64,000 nucleotides of DNA from Liolophura sinensis (Eukaryota > Mollusca > Polyplacophora > Chitonida > Chitonidae): positions 60,805,249 through 60,869,248 of the forward strand of contig NC_088295.1 of the NCBI RefSeq assembly GCF_032854445.1, read 5' to 3'. Shown piece by piece: positions 32,270-43,674 of the stretch; the stretch's first letter is position 1; each line of letters begins with the position of its first letter. A program made the translations under genes and the position numbers. The notes below the pieces were generated by a model that was not told where the DNA came from, searched no databases, and was given only the letters and a program-made list of their open reading frames with translations.

Positions 32270-33100
32270 GCTTTTAGCTACAAATCAACCCCTTCACCCC
32301 CATCTCCGATGAGTCAAGAAGGTTCAGTGTGTACAGAATCATATGAAGTACAGATGTCAGTTAAGCCGCTCATTTCATGTCTGAGTATCAATTTAAATTC
32401 TTCTCTTTTTAAAGGCGGCAACTGCGGTTGTAAACGTTTATTTCTGAAATGTTTTGGGCGGCTCCGAGTACTTGCATATTTGGACGTTGTCTCTTTGTCT
32501 GCTTGTCTGTCAGGAACTTTACTTCATAAGTTACACAGGTATTGGCATGAAGGTTTATGGAAAGGTTGGCCTTGGTCTAAAGACCAATCCATTAAACCAG
32601 CACTAGTGCGCATCGGGATCTCGATAAAGGAACTTTTTTAACGGCTTGTCTCCAATGTCAGAGTTTGTACTCTTGTTGTAGTGCCTGGCAGAGTATTGCC
32701 TATCCATTGAACTTATCGTGCGCTTTAGTACTAGAATGAGAGGTGTCTGGATTATTACATAGGGAATTTTAGATCAAGCACAGCAGGACATTTTGACAAT
32801 TCCCAGAAAGGGTTGGGGGTGAGTGTCTTAGCACAAGTGCGGCCTATCTCAAAGAAAACGTTTGAAATTCAAAGGGCCACAGGTGCATTCTAAACGATCT
32901 CTGTGAAATAAGTTCAGAAATTATATTAAGGCATATAAAAGGAGAAATTCACAAGAGATTCCGCACTGACGCTGAAGTTATTTGAAGAACGGGAAAAACA
33001 TGACTCCGCTAGAGGTCGCCCTGACCGCTTGCAATGCATTATTCCGTTTTCCAGACAGAGACGCTGACTTCCTGAATATTGGATAAAAGCCACACTTAGA
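32270..33100. other. No gene supported; one unrecognised open frame
   Basis: The plus strand is open at 32309-32641 with Cys-rich and hydrophobic stretches and a C-terminal part (HRYWHEGLWKGWPW) of unusual composition. There is no acceptor, donor or family match I can name. The rest of the interval is blank. Confidence 0.3.
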
Positions 33101-33124
33101 TACCCGCATGATTTGCATTCCACA

Positions 33125-33470
33125 TATCCACGGCGTCTTTCATATGTCTACGGATATTTTTGCTAAGCTGATTAGCTACCTAGCCTTTGCCATTGAATAT
33201 TTCTTCATTCTGATCAATGTTTTTGTGTACACTTATGTATGGGCAAGTTATACAATAGCTAATTATGTCCTGTGGCTGTGGATTGTTGACAGTTCGTGAA
33301 TACACAAGAATACTTCAATTAGTTTTGGCTATGCTGTTTCTTTGCAAGAATCACAACTGATTTTCTGACGAGATCACAATTTCCTTGTGCACGGAATTGT
33401 CGTTACGATACAGTCCATCCAGGTTCTCGTGGGAGCATGACCAGGTATTGTAAACCAAACTTTCAAACTT
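33125..33470. repeat. Dispersed segment shared with 38330-38700
   Basis: TATACAATAGCTAATTATGTC and TTAGTTTTGGC correspond to TATACAATAGCTAAATATGTC and TTAGTTTTGGCC at 38.47-38.58 kb. The right part is the reverse orientation of array repeat D. The open frame at 33108-33299 is hydrophobic but falls inside this repeat. Confidence 0.6.
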
Positions 33471-34480
33471 CTCTGCTATAGACGGTAAAGTTATTGTTCA
33501 TTCTGTGGTGACATCTGGTCTACACACTGTTCCAGTCATCATATTCTTTTGCTCAGCGTTCTTTAAATAAGGTGTTTCCATTCTGCTTTATAGTAACAAG
33601 TGTATTTATATCGCTAAAGCAGCAATAGTTAAATTGGAATTCTTATTTAAAATTAGCATATGAATCACATTTCAATATATTCCGAACTGCGAAAACTTTG
33701 TCAATACAGTTATTCCGTAATATAAAGTTAGGACGACTGTTCTCTAAAGGTATTTTACTAAAGCTTTTCTTCACCCTACGAAAGCACAGCACCCTGTCTG
33801 GCAGCTGCCGAGGCAATCTTGTGTTTAAAGTGTATCGAACCTTTTCTTAAGCTTTGAGAGTTGTAAATCGCACTTCACCAGGACAGAAATGAAGTATAAT
33901 CGTTCAGCCCTTGAGACGACAGGTAATCTATAGACGGAGGAAACGTCTTATGACCTACATCTTCCCAATTATATATTTAAAACGTCAGACGTCTCTCCTG
34001 ACTCTTTCACAATGTCAAAAGTTTACAGAAGATCACTCGACTCGTACAGTGCTCTAGGTGGCTCGTTCCAGTGGCATTCTAGTGAAATCTCCCAGCACAT
34101 GTCCTTTGGCCATATGTTGTGTTTGAATCGATATTACATCAGTTACATCAAGGCTACCTTGTACATTTAAGAAGGCATACTTTGTTCTGGGACCTCACTG
34201 GTAGAAGAGCGTAACTTGCGTTGGAACTCAGCTCGAATTATCGACCAAAGATGTGATTCCTTTAGGAAGGGCCTTTTTTAGTATAGCAAGAATACTTCCC
34301 AAAGACATCATAAAGTTTCTTTATGGATAACAACTTCTGGTTTATCTCTTTCAAAGTTTCGATTCTCTTTCATCGTTAGCATCGTTATCAAGCCCGGTTG
34401 TTACATGTAGTTAGTATCCATAAGGAATTTTTGTGACGTTGCTCTGACAATTTTTACATGTAAATACCTCTTCGATATAA
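33470..34480. other. No gene supported; one conserved short block
   Basis: The only feature is the minus-strand copy of the GGATTACCTGTCGTCTCAAG-type block at about 33890-33940. Confidence 0.4.
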
Positions 34481-34489
34481 TTAAAATCG

Positions 34490-34670
34490 CACAGCATAGA
34501 GAGTAAAACCACAGCAGGGTCGACAGTGATAGCGGGCAAATGGTCACATGTAACCGTGAAATACGACCTCTTGTCAATTTACCTCAGTCAGAGTTTTATT
34601 CTAACTGTTCATGTGAAGTAGCAATTTTCACGCCCCCTGGCACCATGGCTTAAGCAGAATCAGGCACAAA
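34490..34670 (-). repeat. Dispersed repeat R with adjoining element-end block
   Basis: The minus-oriented R copy (CAGCATAGAGAG to TCTTGTCAATTTACC) is followed by GTAGCAATTTTCACGCCCCC and GGCTTAAGCAGAATCAGGCAC. This last block resembles the one downstream of RT scraps at 12.08 and 27.32 kb. Confidence 0.6.
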
Positions 34671-35193
34671 AATGAGTGATGTTAATTGCAACTTATTAAA
34701 CATAACTGGTATAGATTATTCAAAATGCTGTCATTTAAAATACAATCACATTCCCTAAAGAGGTCTTACCAGTGTAAAATTTAAGGTACTACATGTAATG
34801 TGCATACAAATCGGATAGCTGCTGTATTGACATACTTTTGGGTCAATCTCTCATTTTTTGTCTAAACGTCCAGGCAAATAGCCTGCATATTTCCTTTTTC
34901 ATTATGGTTTACACCCCATTTATGATGATTGTGTGCGACACGCCGATGCGTTTCGCCAGGTTATAGGAAGTTGATTGGATAACATATGCCTTTTAAAAGC
35001 ATCCAATCTGAAACTTGTATGATCAATCTGATCACAGTGTTAGACGGCGTAAATTGCTGGCTGTCGATGAATATATAAGAATAATCTATCAATACGTTGA
35101 AAGACTGGTCAGATAGTTTCCCACATGAATCTACAAATAAAGTGGAAATATGATTATTATGGACCCCTAGGCGGAGTGCGCTGAAAGGGAGCC

Positions 35194-35199
35194 TTTATT
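35194..35199 (-). promoter_or_regulatory. Poly(A) signal of the immunoglobulin gene
   Basis: AATAAA on the minus strand, about 80 bp after the stop codon of the last exon (35280). Confidence 0.5.
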
Positions 35200-35279
35200 G
35201 AGCTGCGTGTAGTTTTTCGAATTAGGACACATCCTAAAATACAAAATGAAATATTTAATCCATATGATTAGTTTATCTT

Positions 35280-35501
35280 TTAAAGTAAATCTGTGTGGGG
35301 TGGTGATAGCAGATATACAGGTCGAAAAAATCCGGGTTCTTCATAAGATGTGTTGGTCTCATTTGAAGCAATGGTTGGAGATGTTAATTTAGTACCATCC
35401 ATAGAATAAACTGTCTGTCGAGGTTTGGTTAAGCTGGCTATATCAAGCCCCATCGACATCGTGTAACTGACTCCACGTTCTGTGTCCGCCCATGTCATAA
35501 T
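35280..35501 (-). CDS. Ig receptor exon 6: cytoplasmic tail and stop
   Basis: 73 codons plus TAA. The start follows a GTCAGTGGCAG acceptor in phase 0, matching the end of exon 5; an alternative AG nine bases upstream would also keep phase. Residues 450-522 include TERGVSYTMSMGLD, PRQTVYSMDGTKL, NTSYEEPGFFRPVYLLSP and the C-terminus HTDLL. Four tyrosines sit in contexts (VSYTMS, TVYSMD, SYEEP, VYLLS) that could be phosphorylated and bind SH2 proteins. None is a textbook ITIM or ITAM. The link to exon 5 rests on phase and tail-like composition across an 8.2-kb intron and is less certain than the Ig exons. Confidence 0.6.
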   Translation of the reverse strand: MMTWADTERGVSYTMSMGLDIASLTKPRQTVYSMDGTKLTSPTIASNETNTSYEEPGFFRPVYLLSPPHTDLL

Positions 35502-35519
35502 CTGCCACTGACTACGCAC

Positions 35520-37600
35520 AGGGTATCTAGTGCCAAGGTAAGCAAATCGGTTCTGAGTTTTGAAAATAAGTTATTGAGCCTGTCGATGAAAGATGACTAG
35601 ACGATGCCTTGAGACATCACGTACGTCGTATACGCGTTTGAATGTGTTTTAGAAAAGGGAAATATATCCATCTTTTTGGCAGAAATCTCGTTCTGACGGG
35701 ATAATTTGTTTTTATTGTTATTTTTTGGCAAAGCTTTCCAGGTATAGTAACCGATTAGGCCTTAACCTCATGGATGTTATATCGGCAAAATGAACGTACT
35801 GAGGTTTTTTGTAAGAACGTGTTTCTAACAACCACGAGATCAAATAGAGTACGGGTAATCTTTCGAGGAATGGATTGATGTGATTTATTGAGAAAAAAAT
35901 AAAACGTAAAAGACAAAACGTAAACGACAACTGAGGTGAGTTTTTGAGTTGCAAGTGTCCCTTGACTGGATAGACAGTTTATCTTCATGGTATACATTCT
36001 CCACTAAGGCGCTGTTTTCATTCTAGAGAGATAGATAATAGACAAATTCATATATTTTCGAGATTTACGAATACCGTTTCTGGCTTATGTATTAAATTAG
36101 ACCTCACTATATATCACTCCTAAACTGAGAAATGGTATTGTGATTCATTTCTGACCAAGTCAAACTTAAAAACCTCTTCACAATGGTTAGTTTTCAGGAT
36201 TTGAAGTTGAAACGTCATGGATTCGTTCCAACGCCAGCTGGGCGGCTATATGTTGTACAATAGACTTCTTATTACGGACTAAGAGGTTACGTCATTCACA
36301 GCTTTCATCCCCAATTTCGATATTAGAGAAAGTATACCACTATTTAATAAGCCCTGGTGTACAAGTTGAATGCATAGAGATAAATGTCACTATTACGGAG
36401 ACAACTCGCACAGATATTCCCAGTATTTTGAAAAGTCAGCCATAATCCTGTTTTGGTAAGCAGGTCTACTCATGGTACCAAATGCATTACAAATGGTAAT
36501 GTGGCATCTCAGCACTGAGAGACATAGAGAAAGGAGAAAGGGCTGGGTGGCCCTGTGCCAGTATAACATGGCTGAATGGGGTGTCATGTCTTCAGCATGA
36601 TACTTAAGTGGCAGCACAACTTTGGTGGCATTGACTCTCCCTGCCATAAAGGAACAGAGTATACTGTATGTAAGCACACCCAGTGACACCTCGTCGTCGT
36701 GTGACTGAACAGTGGTGAAGCACGTCAAAACTCATGTATATATACAAACGTATACCTTTTGTTAATTTAATGTGTGTATTGCACGCCTCACAAACTTCTT
36801 TGGACGATACGTTGGCCACTTGACCCATCATCTACAATCAAACTTCTCGCATGGCTTCCACACCAGACTCCTCGGACAGAGAATTTGTATATTTCCACGC
36901 CCCAAGTAGCTTTGGTCGACGACGTACGCTGGATTAGCCGTTCGTGCACTCAAACATTGGTTGAAGACCGCCCGTGTTCCATCAACATGGTGTCTCCACG
37001 TCGCACGAGGGAATTAGTCAAAATGTTTTTCAAGTGTTACCGGTATCCCAGTTTTTTAAGCATCTCTTATCTGGTGTACCTGTCCAGCATTTCAGGCATG
37101 AAACCGCCCAACCCCATCTTCTTGTTTTCTATTTCGTTTTCAGCAAATAACGTGAGATTTGACTTGGAATGGATGGAATTGCATGTGTTTCTCTTTATTT
37201 CTTCCTTTTGCAATTTATTCACTCAGTAAGTGTTCACTCTCTACCAGTGACATATTATAAGGATCTACTTTCTACGATATTTACCTTGAAAGTGGGATAA
37301 GAACTTTTCGAAAGCTTCCACAACACAATGAACATATCTTTGACGCCATATGTGCTAAACCGGATTAGATTCTTACCAGTGTTTTAAATGCCATGATTTT
37401 ACTTGTAACAAAAGAGACGTATTCACAATGCACATTTATGCACAGATGTTTACCTTGATAAGAAACCATGTCACTTATAACCATCCTTATATATCGCAGA
37501 ATAACACCACATTGTACAGACTTCGAGACTACGAGTATCGTCCTTTGCTCTTCTACGTCTGCGGATAACATCAGGGTTATGTCATGACAATTGATTGTAC
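35520..37600. other. Intron sequence, no feature recognised
   Basis: Within the last intron of the Ig receptor gene. Between 36780 and 37230 both strands are open for long stretches, with a minus-strand reading that looks protein-like (VDGTRAVFNQCLSARTANPA). No splice sites or family support either strand. Confidence 0.35.
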
Positions 37601-37609
37601 ACAGATGTC

Positions 37610-37902
37610 GAGGATATTTGATTTTTTTTTTTTTTTTTTTTTTTTGATTGGTGTCTTACGCCGTACTCAAGAATATTTCACTTATACGACGGCGGCCAGC
37701 ATTATGGTGGGTGGAAACCGGGCATAGCCCGGGGGAAACCCACGACCATCCGCAGGTTGCTAGCAGACCTTCCCACTTACGGGCGTAGAGGAAGCCAACA
37801 TGACTTGAACTCACAGCGACCGCATTGGTGAGAGGCTTCTGGGTCATTACGCTGCGCTAGCGCGCTAACCGACTGAGCCACGGAGGCCCCGAGGATATTT
37901 GA
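37610..37902 (-). repeat. Target-site duplications of the SINE at 37622-37890
   Basis: GAGGATATTTGA at 37610-37621 and again at 37891-37902, both directly abutting the element. Confidence 0.93.
37622..37890 (-). repeat. Full-length SINE, youngest-looking copy
   Basis: On the minus strand it starts GGGGCCTCCGTGGCTCAG, with A-box-like TGGCTCAGTCGG and B-box-like GAGTTCAAGTC, and continues through the whole body to the tail core and CACCAATC. It ends in a pure 24-A tail (24 T at 37622-37645 on the plus strand) in place of the AAATAAAT pattern of the other copies. The perfect 12-bp target-site duplication and complete structure make it the best reference copy in the window. Confidence 0.95.
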
Positions 37903-38329
37903 AGGACACATGACTACATTTAAAGGTAGATACCCATTGAAATGAATTATTCCCTTCACCCTGATATGTTTATCTACAGAATTCAGGATACAAACAACGT
38001 GCTTTGTATTCCAGACCAATACGCCTTTAACCCAGGGCAAGGGGACGTGTTGAAGGAGATCGTCACATTGAATTTATTGTGATCCCAATAGTTGCCATCA
38101 TAGTGCAACTGAAATACATATTTTATCGTCGTAAACATGGAATACGATCTGAATGCTGATTTCACTTATAGAACATCCCTTGCGCCTTTGCAACGTCATT
38201 GGAAACTACCGACTGCTTTTCTTTGCATGATTCCGTCATAATTCCGTACATTATATATTTTTAGTTCTTTGGAGATTTGTGTTGTACATCGTTTCGGGGA
38301 TGGGGCTTGCTCTTATTGACCTCTAACAG

Positions 38330-38700
38330 CCATATTCATGGCTGATACAGAAATGTCTACAAATACGTTTGATGGGCCTTATTTGATTGCCTTTGGCATT
38401 TACCATTATAACCTAATATTCAGGCGCTCTTTCTGATCAATACTTTTCTACACACGTCTGTATCGGCGTGTTATACAATAGCTAAATATGTCTTGTAACA
38501 GTGGGCTGTCGGTGAAAGCGCAAGGATAATCCATCGATGCGCTAACCGACGATGAAAGCCGTGTATTAGTTTTGGCCTTGCAGTTCTTCCCTTGAATCAA
38601 CAAATTCTTTTGCGATGAGATTAATGTGAGACTGTTAACGGAATTCGCTACGCGAGACCCTTTAGTCAGGCTATATTGATAACGTGACAAGGAATCCTGA
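38330..38700. repeat. Dispersed segment shared with 33125-33470
   Basis: Same order of blocks as 33.1-33.5 kb. The right half (GGCCTTGCAGTTCTTCCCTTG to GGAATTCGCTACGCGAG) also matches 28265-28400. Intronic position. Confidence 0.6.
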
Positions 38701-39019
38701 ACCCAACTTAGCGAGTTTTCTCTTCCAGTTACGACAGAATTACTCATGATTCTTATAATCACCTAGTCTACATTCTGTCCATGTCATCAAGTCAATTCGG
38801 TCAGTATTTTACATGTGATTATTTCCATGTAGTTCTTAATTAAATGTGATGACAACATAGCATTGGCCTCTAAAAAATTTCATTTACTGTTTGTTTGTTT
38901 TTTTGTACCTAGTTCTGCTGAAGACACTGTGCTATGACATGTGTCTAGGTGGCCACTATTTAGGGTTTACATGAGCATGATTAGTTGAAGTCATACCTTA
39001 ACAGATATACATGAAAACT

Positions 39020-39110
39020 GACAAGAGATCACCTTTCACTGGCTACGTGTGATAATTTGCAACTATCATACTGTCGTCGCTGCTCTGGTTTTGCTCTGGC
39101 TTAGCGCTAA
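39020..39110 (+). repeat. Dispersed repeat R, copy in the receptor intron
   Basis: TGACAAGAGATCACCTTTCACTGG, ATAATTTGCAACTATCATAC and GTCGTCGCTGCTCTGGTTTTG-type words in R order. Confidence 0.55.
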
Positions 39111-39474
39111 AAGTATTAATTGTATTATTTACAATTTAAGCAGTTTAAAACGATGAATTAAAAGCTAAAAAATGGCATGTTTGAAATTTTACGTAAAATG
39201 CTCTTAATATACAGTTCCAAAAATTGTCTCGTTCACTGCTGTTTAAATGTATTTATTTATACAAATTATCTGTAAAATCCAAATGAAGCATAATCATTCA
39301 GACTTACAGGCGACATAAACATATAATTCATAGTTGCAGAAAGAGAATCGTACATGTATTTTATAAACGAATGCGTTAAGTCACCGTGAAGGTTAAAACA
39401 GTTATAATTTCTAGGACAAGAATGTCATTATGAGGCACATACATTCCACCTGTTTTAGCTGTAAATATTAGTAG

Positions 39475-40260
39475 TAATTTGTGATAATGATAGTTAGGGG
39501 TCCACGCTAGTATCCTAGCAGGACTCCTCTTGAAATCGTTAGGATTATTATTAATATTATTTGTCAAGTCGTAAAGTTGCAATATCTCCAAACCTGGCAA
39601 AGGTAGAAAAACCAAATTCGGGAGGCTTACTGAGGAAGATATAAAACAACTTTTGACGTTTTCTCCAGTTTTTCCAGTTATGTAAGTTAGCGGCCACTTT
39701 ATTTTGTATTGATCAGCTAAAAAATTGTTTTCCAAAACAGCTAAACCTGTCGAGATAAACTTTTCGCTTACAGCATTTAGATTGATCTCCCTACCCATAT
39801 TGTAAAAACTTAGTTTGATACCCAAATAAGGCCAAAACTTACCAGTGAATTTGGATCAAAAATAGGTCAGTTTTTAAATCTGCTTAAAATCATTAAACAA
39901 ACACACTCTCTAGTGCCCCTTGACGTCACAATTATAAATCTCCAAAAATTGTTTTTCTACTTTGTGTTGTATTCATGTTATGGCTAAAAACCAACAAAAA
40001 TTTGACAAAATCATCCTATGTAAATAACACGGGAGCATCGTGCTAGACTGCATGAAACCATTGACTGCAGTTTACCATAGGAACGGGCATCAGCTTTTAA
40101 AACAATGTATTCTTTCTATCTTTTGTCCTCGGCTACCAGCAGAAGATCAAAGCCTCTTGGTCTCTACGCTCGTCTTCAGCACTTGGCAAATATTAAATGA
40201 TGCCTGGCAGTCTCGGGTTCAAATCCAGTACATAACCTTTTTCCACTTTTTCGCGTTTTT
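39475..40260. repeat. Direct duplication G, copy 1 (SINE-free)
   Basis: It aligns with 40530-41425. Shared: AAAATTGCAATATCT-like, TCCAAAACAGCTAAACC, AATAAGGCCAAAACT, TTTAAAATCATTA-like, GAGCATCGTGCTAGACTGCAT and GTATTCTTTCTATCTTTTGTC. At the place where copy 2 has a SINE this copy reads CCCATATTGTAAAAAC uninterrupted. The open minus-strand frame at 39376-39825 (149 codons) lies across this repeat and is not supported as a gene. Confidence 0.82.
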
Positions 40261-40529
40261 TCTTTTTCCCCCTGCTTATTTCTGCTATTCAGCATGCAAT
40301 TTATACAGAGCGTACAGAGGCAATCCCTTGGAATTGTTGTCCTCAAGCCCCAATGGACATCATATCTAGCTGCCTGGGGTTCAAATGCAGTTAATTCCTG
40401 TCAATCTTTTTCTGTTTTTTTTTCTTGTTTATTTTTGTTTTGGAAAATTAATGTACACTAGATCTTTGGTCCAAGTCCAGTCTATTCCTTATCAGTCTTA
40501 GCAAAGAATATTTAGTAGTTTGAATTTCA

Positions 40530-41425
40530 AATCTAGTTGTTATTATTCTTATTCAACTAGTAAAATTGCAATATCTAAAAAAAGTGGTAAGGGTAGTGAA
40601 AACAAACTTTACAGTCGTTATGAGTAACATATGAGGCAAGCGGCTTTCTGCTGTTTTACTAGTCACTTGCTTTAGCCATCATTTTGATTTTTTTTAATGA
40701 ACAAAAAAAATGTTCGTCTCCAAAACGGCTAAACCCATCGTGATGAAGTTTTCGTTTACAGTTTTTACGTGGATTGCCCTAGCCATGGTACAGCAACCTT
40801 TGGATGGTCGTGGGTTTTCCCACTGCCCTGTTTCCTCCCTCCATAATGCTAGCCGCCGTCATATAAGTGAAATATTCTTGAGTACGGCGTAAAACACCAA
40901 TGAAATAAATAAATACTCATAGTACAAAAAACTTTAGCTTAGTATGAAAATAAGGCCAAAACTGACCAATGAACTTGACTCAAAAGTAAATCAATTTTTA
41001 AAACTGTTTAAAATCATTACTGAAAAACACACTATCTGGTGCCCATTGAAGTCGAGATTACAAATCTTCAAGAATTATTTTTGTACCTTGAGGCGTTTTC
41101 ATGTTTTGACTGTTAAAACCACCTAAAATTTGACATGACAATCCTATGTAAAGAAGACGGGAGCTTCGTGCTAGACTGCATGATACCATTAACTGTAGTT
41201 TACCGTGGGAACGGTCATCAGCTCCGCGACAATGTATTCTTCTGCTTTCTGCTCCCAAGTACCAACTTTACAACAATGTATTCTTTCTGTCTTTTGTCCT
41301 CGGGTATCAGAAGACCAAAGCTGCCTAATCTCTATTCTAGTCCACATTTCTAGTAAATGATGATTGGCTGTATAGGGTTCAAACCCAGTACATTCCTTTA
41401 CATTTTGTTTTCTTTTTTACCATTA
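40530..41425. repeat. Direct duplication G, copy 2 (with SINE)
   Basis: Partner of 39475-40260, interrupted by the SINE at 40791-40914. It also contains a local repetition of ACAATGTATTCTT (41229 and 41271). Both copies end in a GGGTTCAAATCCAG/GGGTTCAAACCCAG block that resembles a tRNA B-box; whether this marks an older SINE is unclear. Confidence 0.82.
40791..40914 (+). repeat. 5'-truncated SINE inside duplication G copy 2
   Basis: It starts at the CAGCAACC box and ends in AATAAATAAATA. Flanking CATGGTAC and CATAGTAC form an 8-bp target-site duplication with one mismatch. The uninterrupted paralogous site in copy 1 confirms the boundaries. Confidence 0.9.
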
Positions 41426-42274
41426 TGTTGAACGTTATAGACATGAGACTACCAGAAGTGATAAAACTCCAGTCGCGAGGACCCTTCAATAAGATAACAG
41501 CCTTACATTAAGTTGAAAATGGCATATAATGAGGAACTGCTTAATGAAAAGTAATTGCAGTAAAATGCAAAAGAATAGTGGAAATGATAAACAATAACAA
41601 AAGAAATAAATTTAACGTCATTGCAGTCGTGTAAATGTCGCTTTGATGGCTGTATTGTCTCGACACGAGAAATGTTATACATATACCCAAGATGCGCAGC
41701 AATTCCCAATAGCTGAACAGTGTGATGATGAAGTTGATGTTAATGTAATGCCCATGTTTGAAAATTTGAGCATGTATTGATGCTTGTCTGAGTACACAGG
41801 TGTATCAGATTACGCTTGTCATTTTTCTAAAACGCCACTGATAGCGTTCCCTGTGAGTTACCCGAATGTTATCAAATTAGCCCGGAGAGCAGCCAAACAT
41901 ACATCCCCGGCAACCCTTCACACGTCCCTCTCGTGGTTTATATTCGGGGCCACGATGCCTTTGATCAGTTGACCGAGACTCACCCGCGGCTGATTAGATA
42001 ACTTCTGCTATTTAAAAGGACCTTAGCTGGAAATTGCGTCATTATTCTAATCAAAACCGATTTGTATAGATAATTTTACTTTGCAGGGTAGGGGTTGTTC
42101 ATAATGGATAACTACTGGTCTCTCCACACAATGCTTTGCTTGCTGCGCTTTATTGCAAGTCGTTTTGATATTTATTTGGAATAATTGTACATATGTAACA
42201 CAACGGCAGGAATTGTATCCTTCGGTATTTTAACAATTTGCAATCAGCATATATTACGCCAATTCAGCTTCACA

Positions 42275-42381
42275 ACGTACGTGGGAAGGTCTGCCAGCAA
42301 CCACCATAATTCTGGCCGCCGTCGTATAAGTGAAATATTATTGAGTATGGCGTAAAACACCAATCAAATAAATAAATAAAT
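42275..42381 (+). repeat. SINE with internal deletion
   Basis: ACGTACGTGGGAAGG, TCTGCCAGCAACC and then directly ACCATAATTCTGGCC: about 65 bp of the centre are missing between CAACC and ACCATAAT, a short repeat of ACC at the join. Tail core and AAATAAATAAATAAAT end are intact. CTTCACAA flanks both sides as a possible short target-site duplication. Confidence 0.9.
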
Positions 42382-42506
42382 CAACTTCACAAAACATGCC
42401 GTTTATGGTTTGGCTATTCCAATCACCCTATCTCTAGCCAGACGCCAACTGCAATTAATAGCCCTTGTTGGGTCAGCATTAGAGGAGTGAGAACAAATTC
42501 TTTCTG

Positions 42507-43181
42507 GACTTCGATAAGTTTATACTGTGCCATTACGTCGATGAGTTCATACTGTGCCATTAAGTCGATGAGTTCATACTGTGGCATTACGTCGATGAGT
42601 TCATACTGTGGCATTAAGTCGATGAGTTCATACTGTGGCATTACGTCGATGAGTTCATACTGTGCCATTAAGTCGATGAGTTCATACTGTGCCATTACGT
42701 CGATGAGTTCATACTGTGCCATTAAGTCGATGAGTTCATACTGTGGCATTAAGTCGATGAGTTCATACTGTGGCATTACGTCGATGAGTTCATACTGTGC
42801 CATTAAGTCGATGAGTTCATACTGTGGCATTACGTCGATGAGTTCATACTGTGGCATTAAGTCGATGAGTTCATACTGTGGCATTACGTCGATGAGTTCA
42901 TACTGTGGCATTAAGTCGATGAGTTCATACTGTGGCATTACGTCGATGAGTTCATACTGTGCCATTAAGTCGATGAGTTCATACTGTGCCATTACGTCGA
43001 TGAGTTCATACTGTGCCATTAAGTCGATGAGTTCATACTGTGGCATTAAGTCGATGAGTTCATACTGTGGCATTACGTCGATGAGTTCATACTGTGCCAT
43101 TAAGTCGATGAGTTCATACTGTGGCATTACGTCGATGAGTTCATACTGTGGCATTAATTCGATGAGTTCATACTGTGCCAT
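42507..43181. repeat. 27-bp minisatellite, 25 units, with higher-order repeat
   Basis: Twenty-five units of 27 bp, each containing GATGAGTTCATACTGTG. Almost all variation is at two sites: TAAGTC or TACGTC, and TGCCAT or TGGCAT. Units 2-12 (42858-43154) and 13-23 (42561-42857), counted from the right, carry the identical series of variants. This is a perfect 297-bp higher-order duplication. Because 27 is a multiple of 3, both strands stay open: the minus strand reads (MPQYELIDL/MAQYELIDV)n from an ATG at 43181 to a stop at 42423 (252 codons), and the plus strand reads a Ser/Tyr/Cys-rich repeat for 300 codons. The array lies in intron 5 of the Ig receptor gene, on whose strand the MPQYELID reading lies. 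No splice site or recognised signal supports translation. Confidence 0.93.
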
Positions 43182-43674
43182 TATTTGTGCAAATAAATAT
43201 TCATTAAATTCTTGCTCTCCTGTTTTACATTTCAGTGTTATATATCATATCTCATTATACTTTACTTATTTACATGTTGATAAATATGGCCGCATTTTTG
43301 TTAATCAACTTGTTAAAGAGCCATTGGAATGGACGGAAAGTGTCACAGACAAGGAAAAGCCTTATATAAAACATTATTTATTCATTTGATTCAATTTAAA
43401 GCCCAAGAAGATGAGACGCTCATCTTTTGAGCAGGAAAAGAACTGTGAACGTGATTAAACTTAAGAAAATTCGCGTATATCTGCCGACTGGCAGTGGATA
43501 GTCATCGTCGTTTGGAGTGCTTAATCTGCCAGTCAGCTCAAAGTCAGGACTACAACAACAGGCCATTAAACAGTTTATCCAACGGAAATATTCCTAGACA
43601 ACACGACTGGGATATTTAGTGGGAAATGTCATTTCCACTATCACGGTAAACAACACCACACAGCCAGTGTGTAC

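Noticed and set aside
36774-37229. 151-codon plus-strand frame and a protein-like minus-strand reading
   Set aside because: Both strands are open, neither has splice support, and comparison with transposase motifs I know (mariner-type) did not hold up.
37777-38040. 87-codon minus-strand frame with VAQSVSALAQRND
   Set aside because: Translation of the SINE head (GTGGCTCAGTCGG...), also seen at 8642; not a gene.
39376-39825. 149-codon open frame on the minus strand
   Set aside because: It lies across duplication G; the second copy at 40.5-41.4 kb does not keep the frame, and no splice signals or domain are seen.
42507-43181. Possible CRISPR array
   Set aside because: Units are contiguous with no unique spacers, and the window is animal DNA; it is a minisatellite.
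42487-43389. 300-codon plus-strand frame over the minisatellite
   Set aside because: A consequence of a stop-free 27-bp unit; the reading continues into unrelated sequence without coding character.
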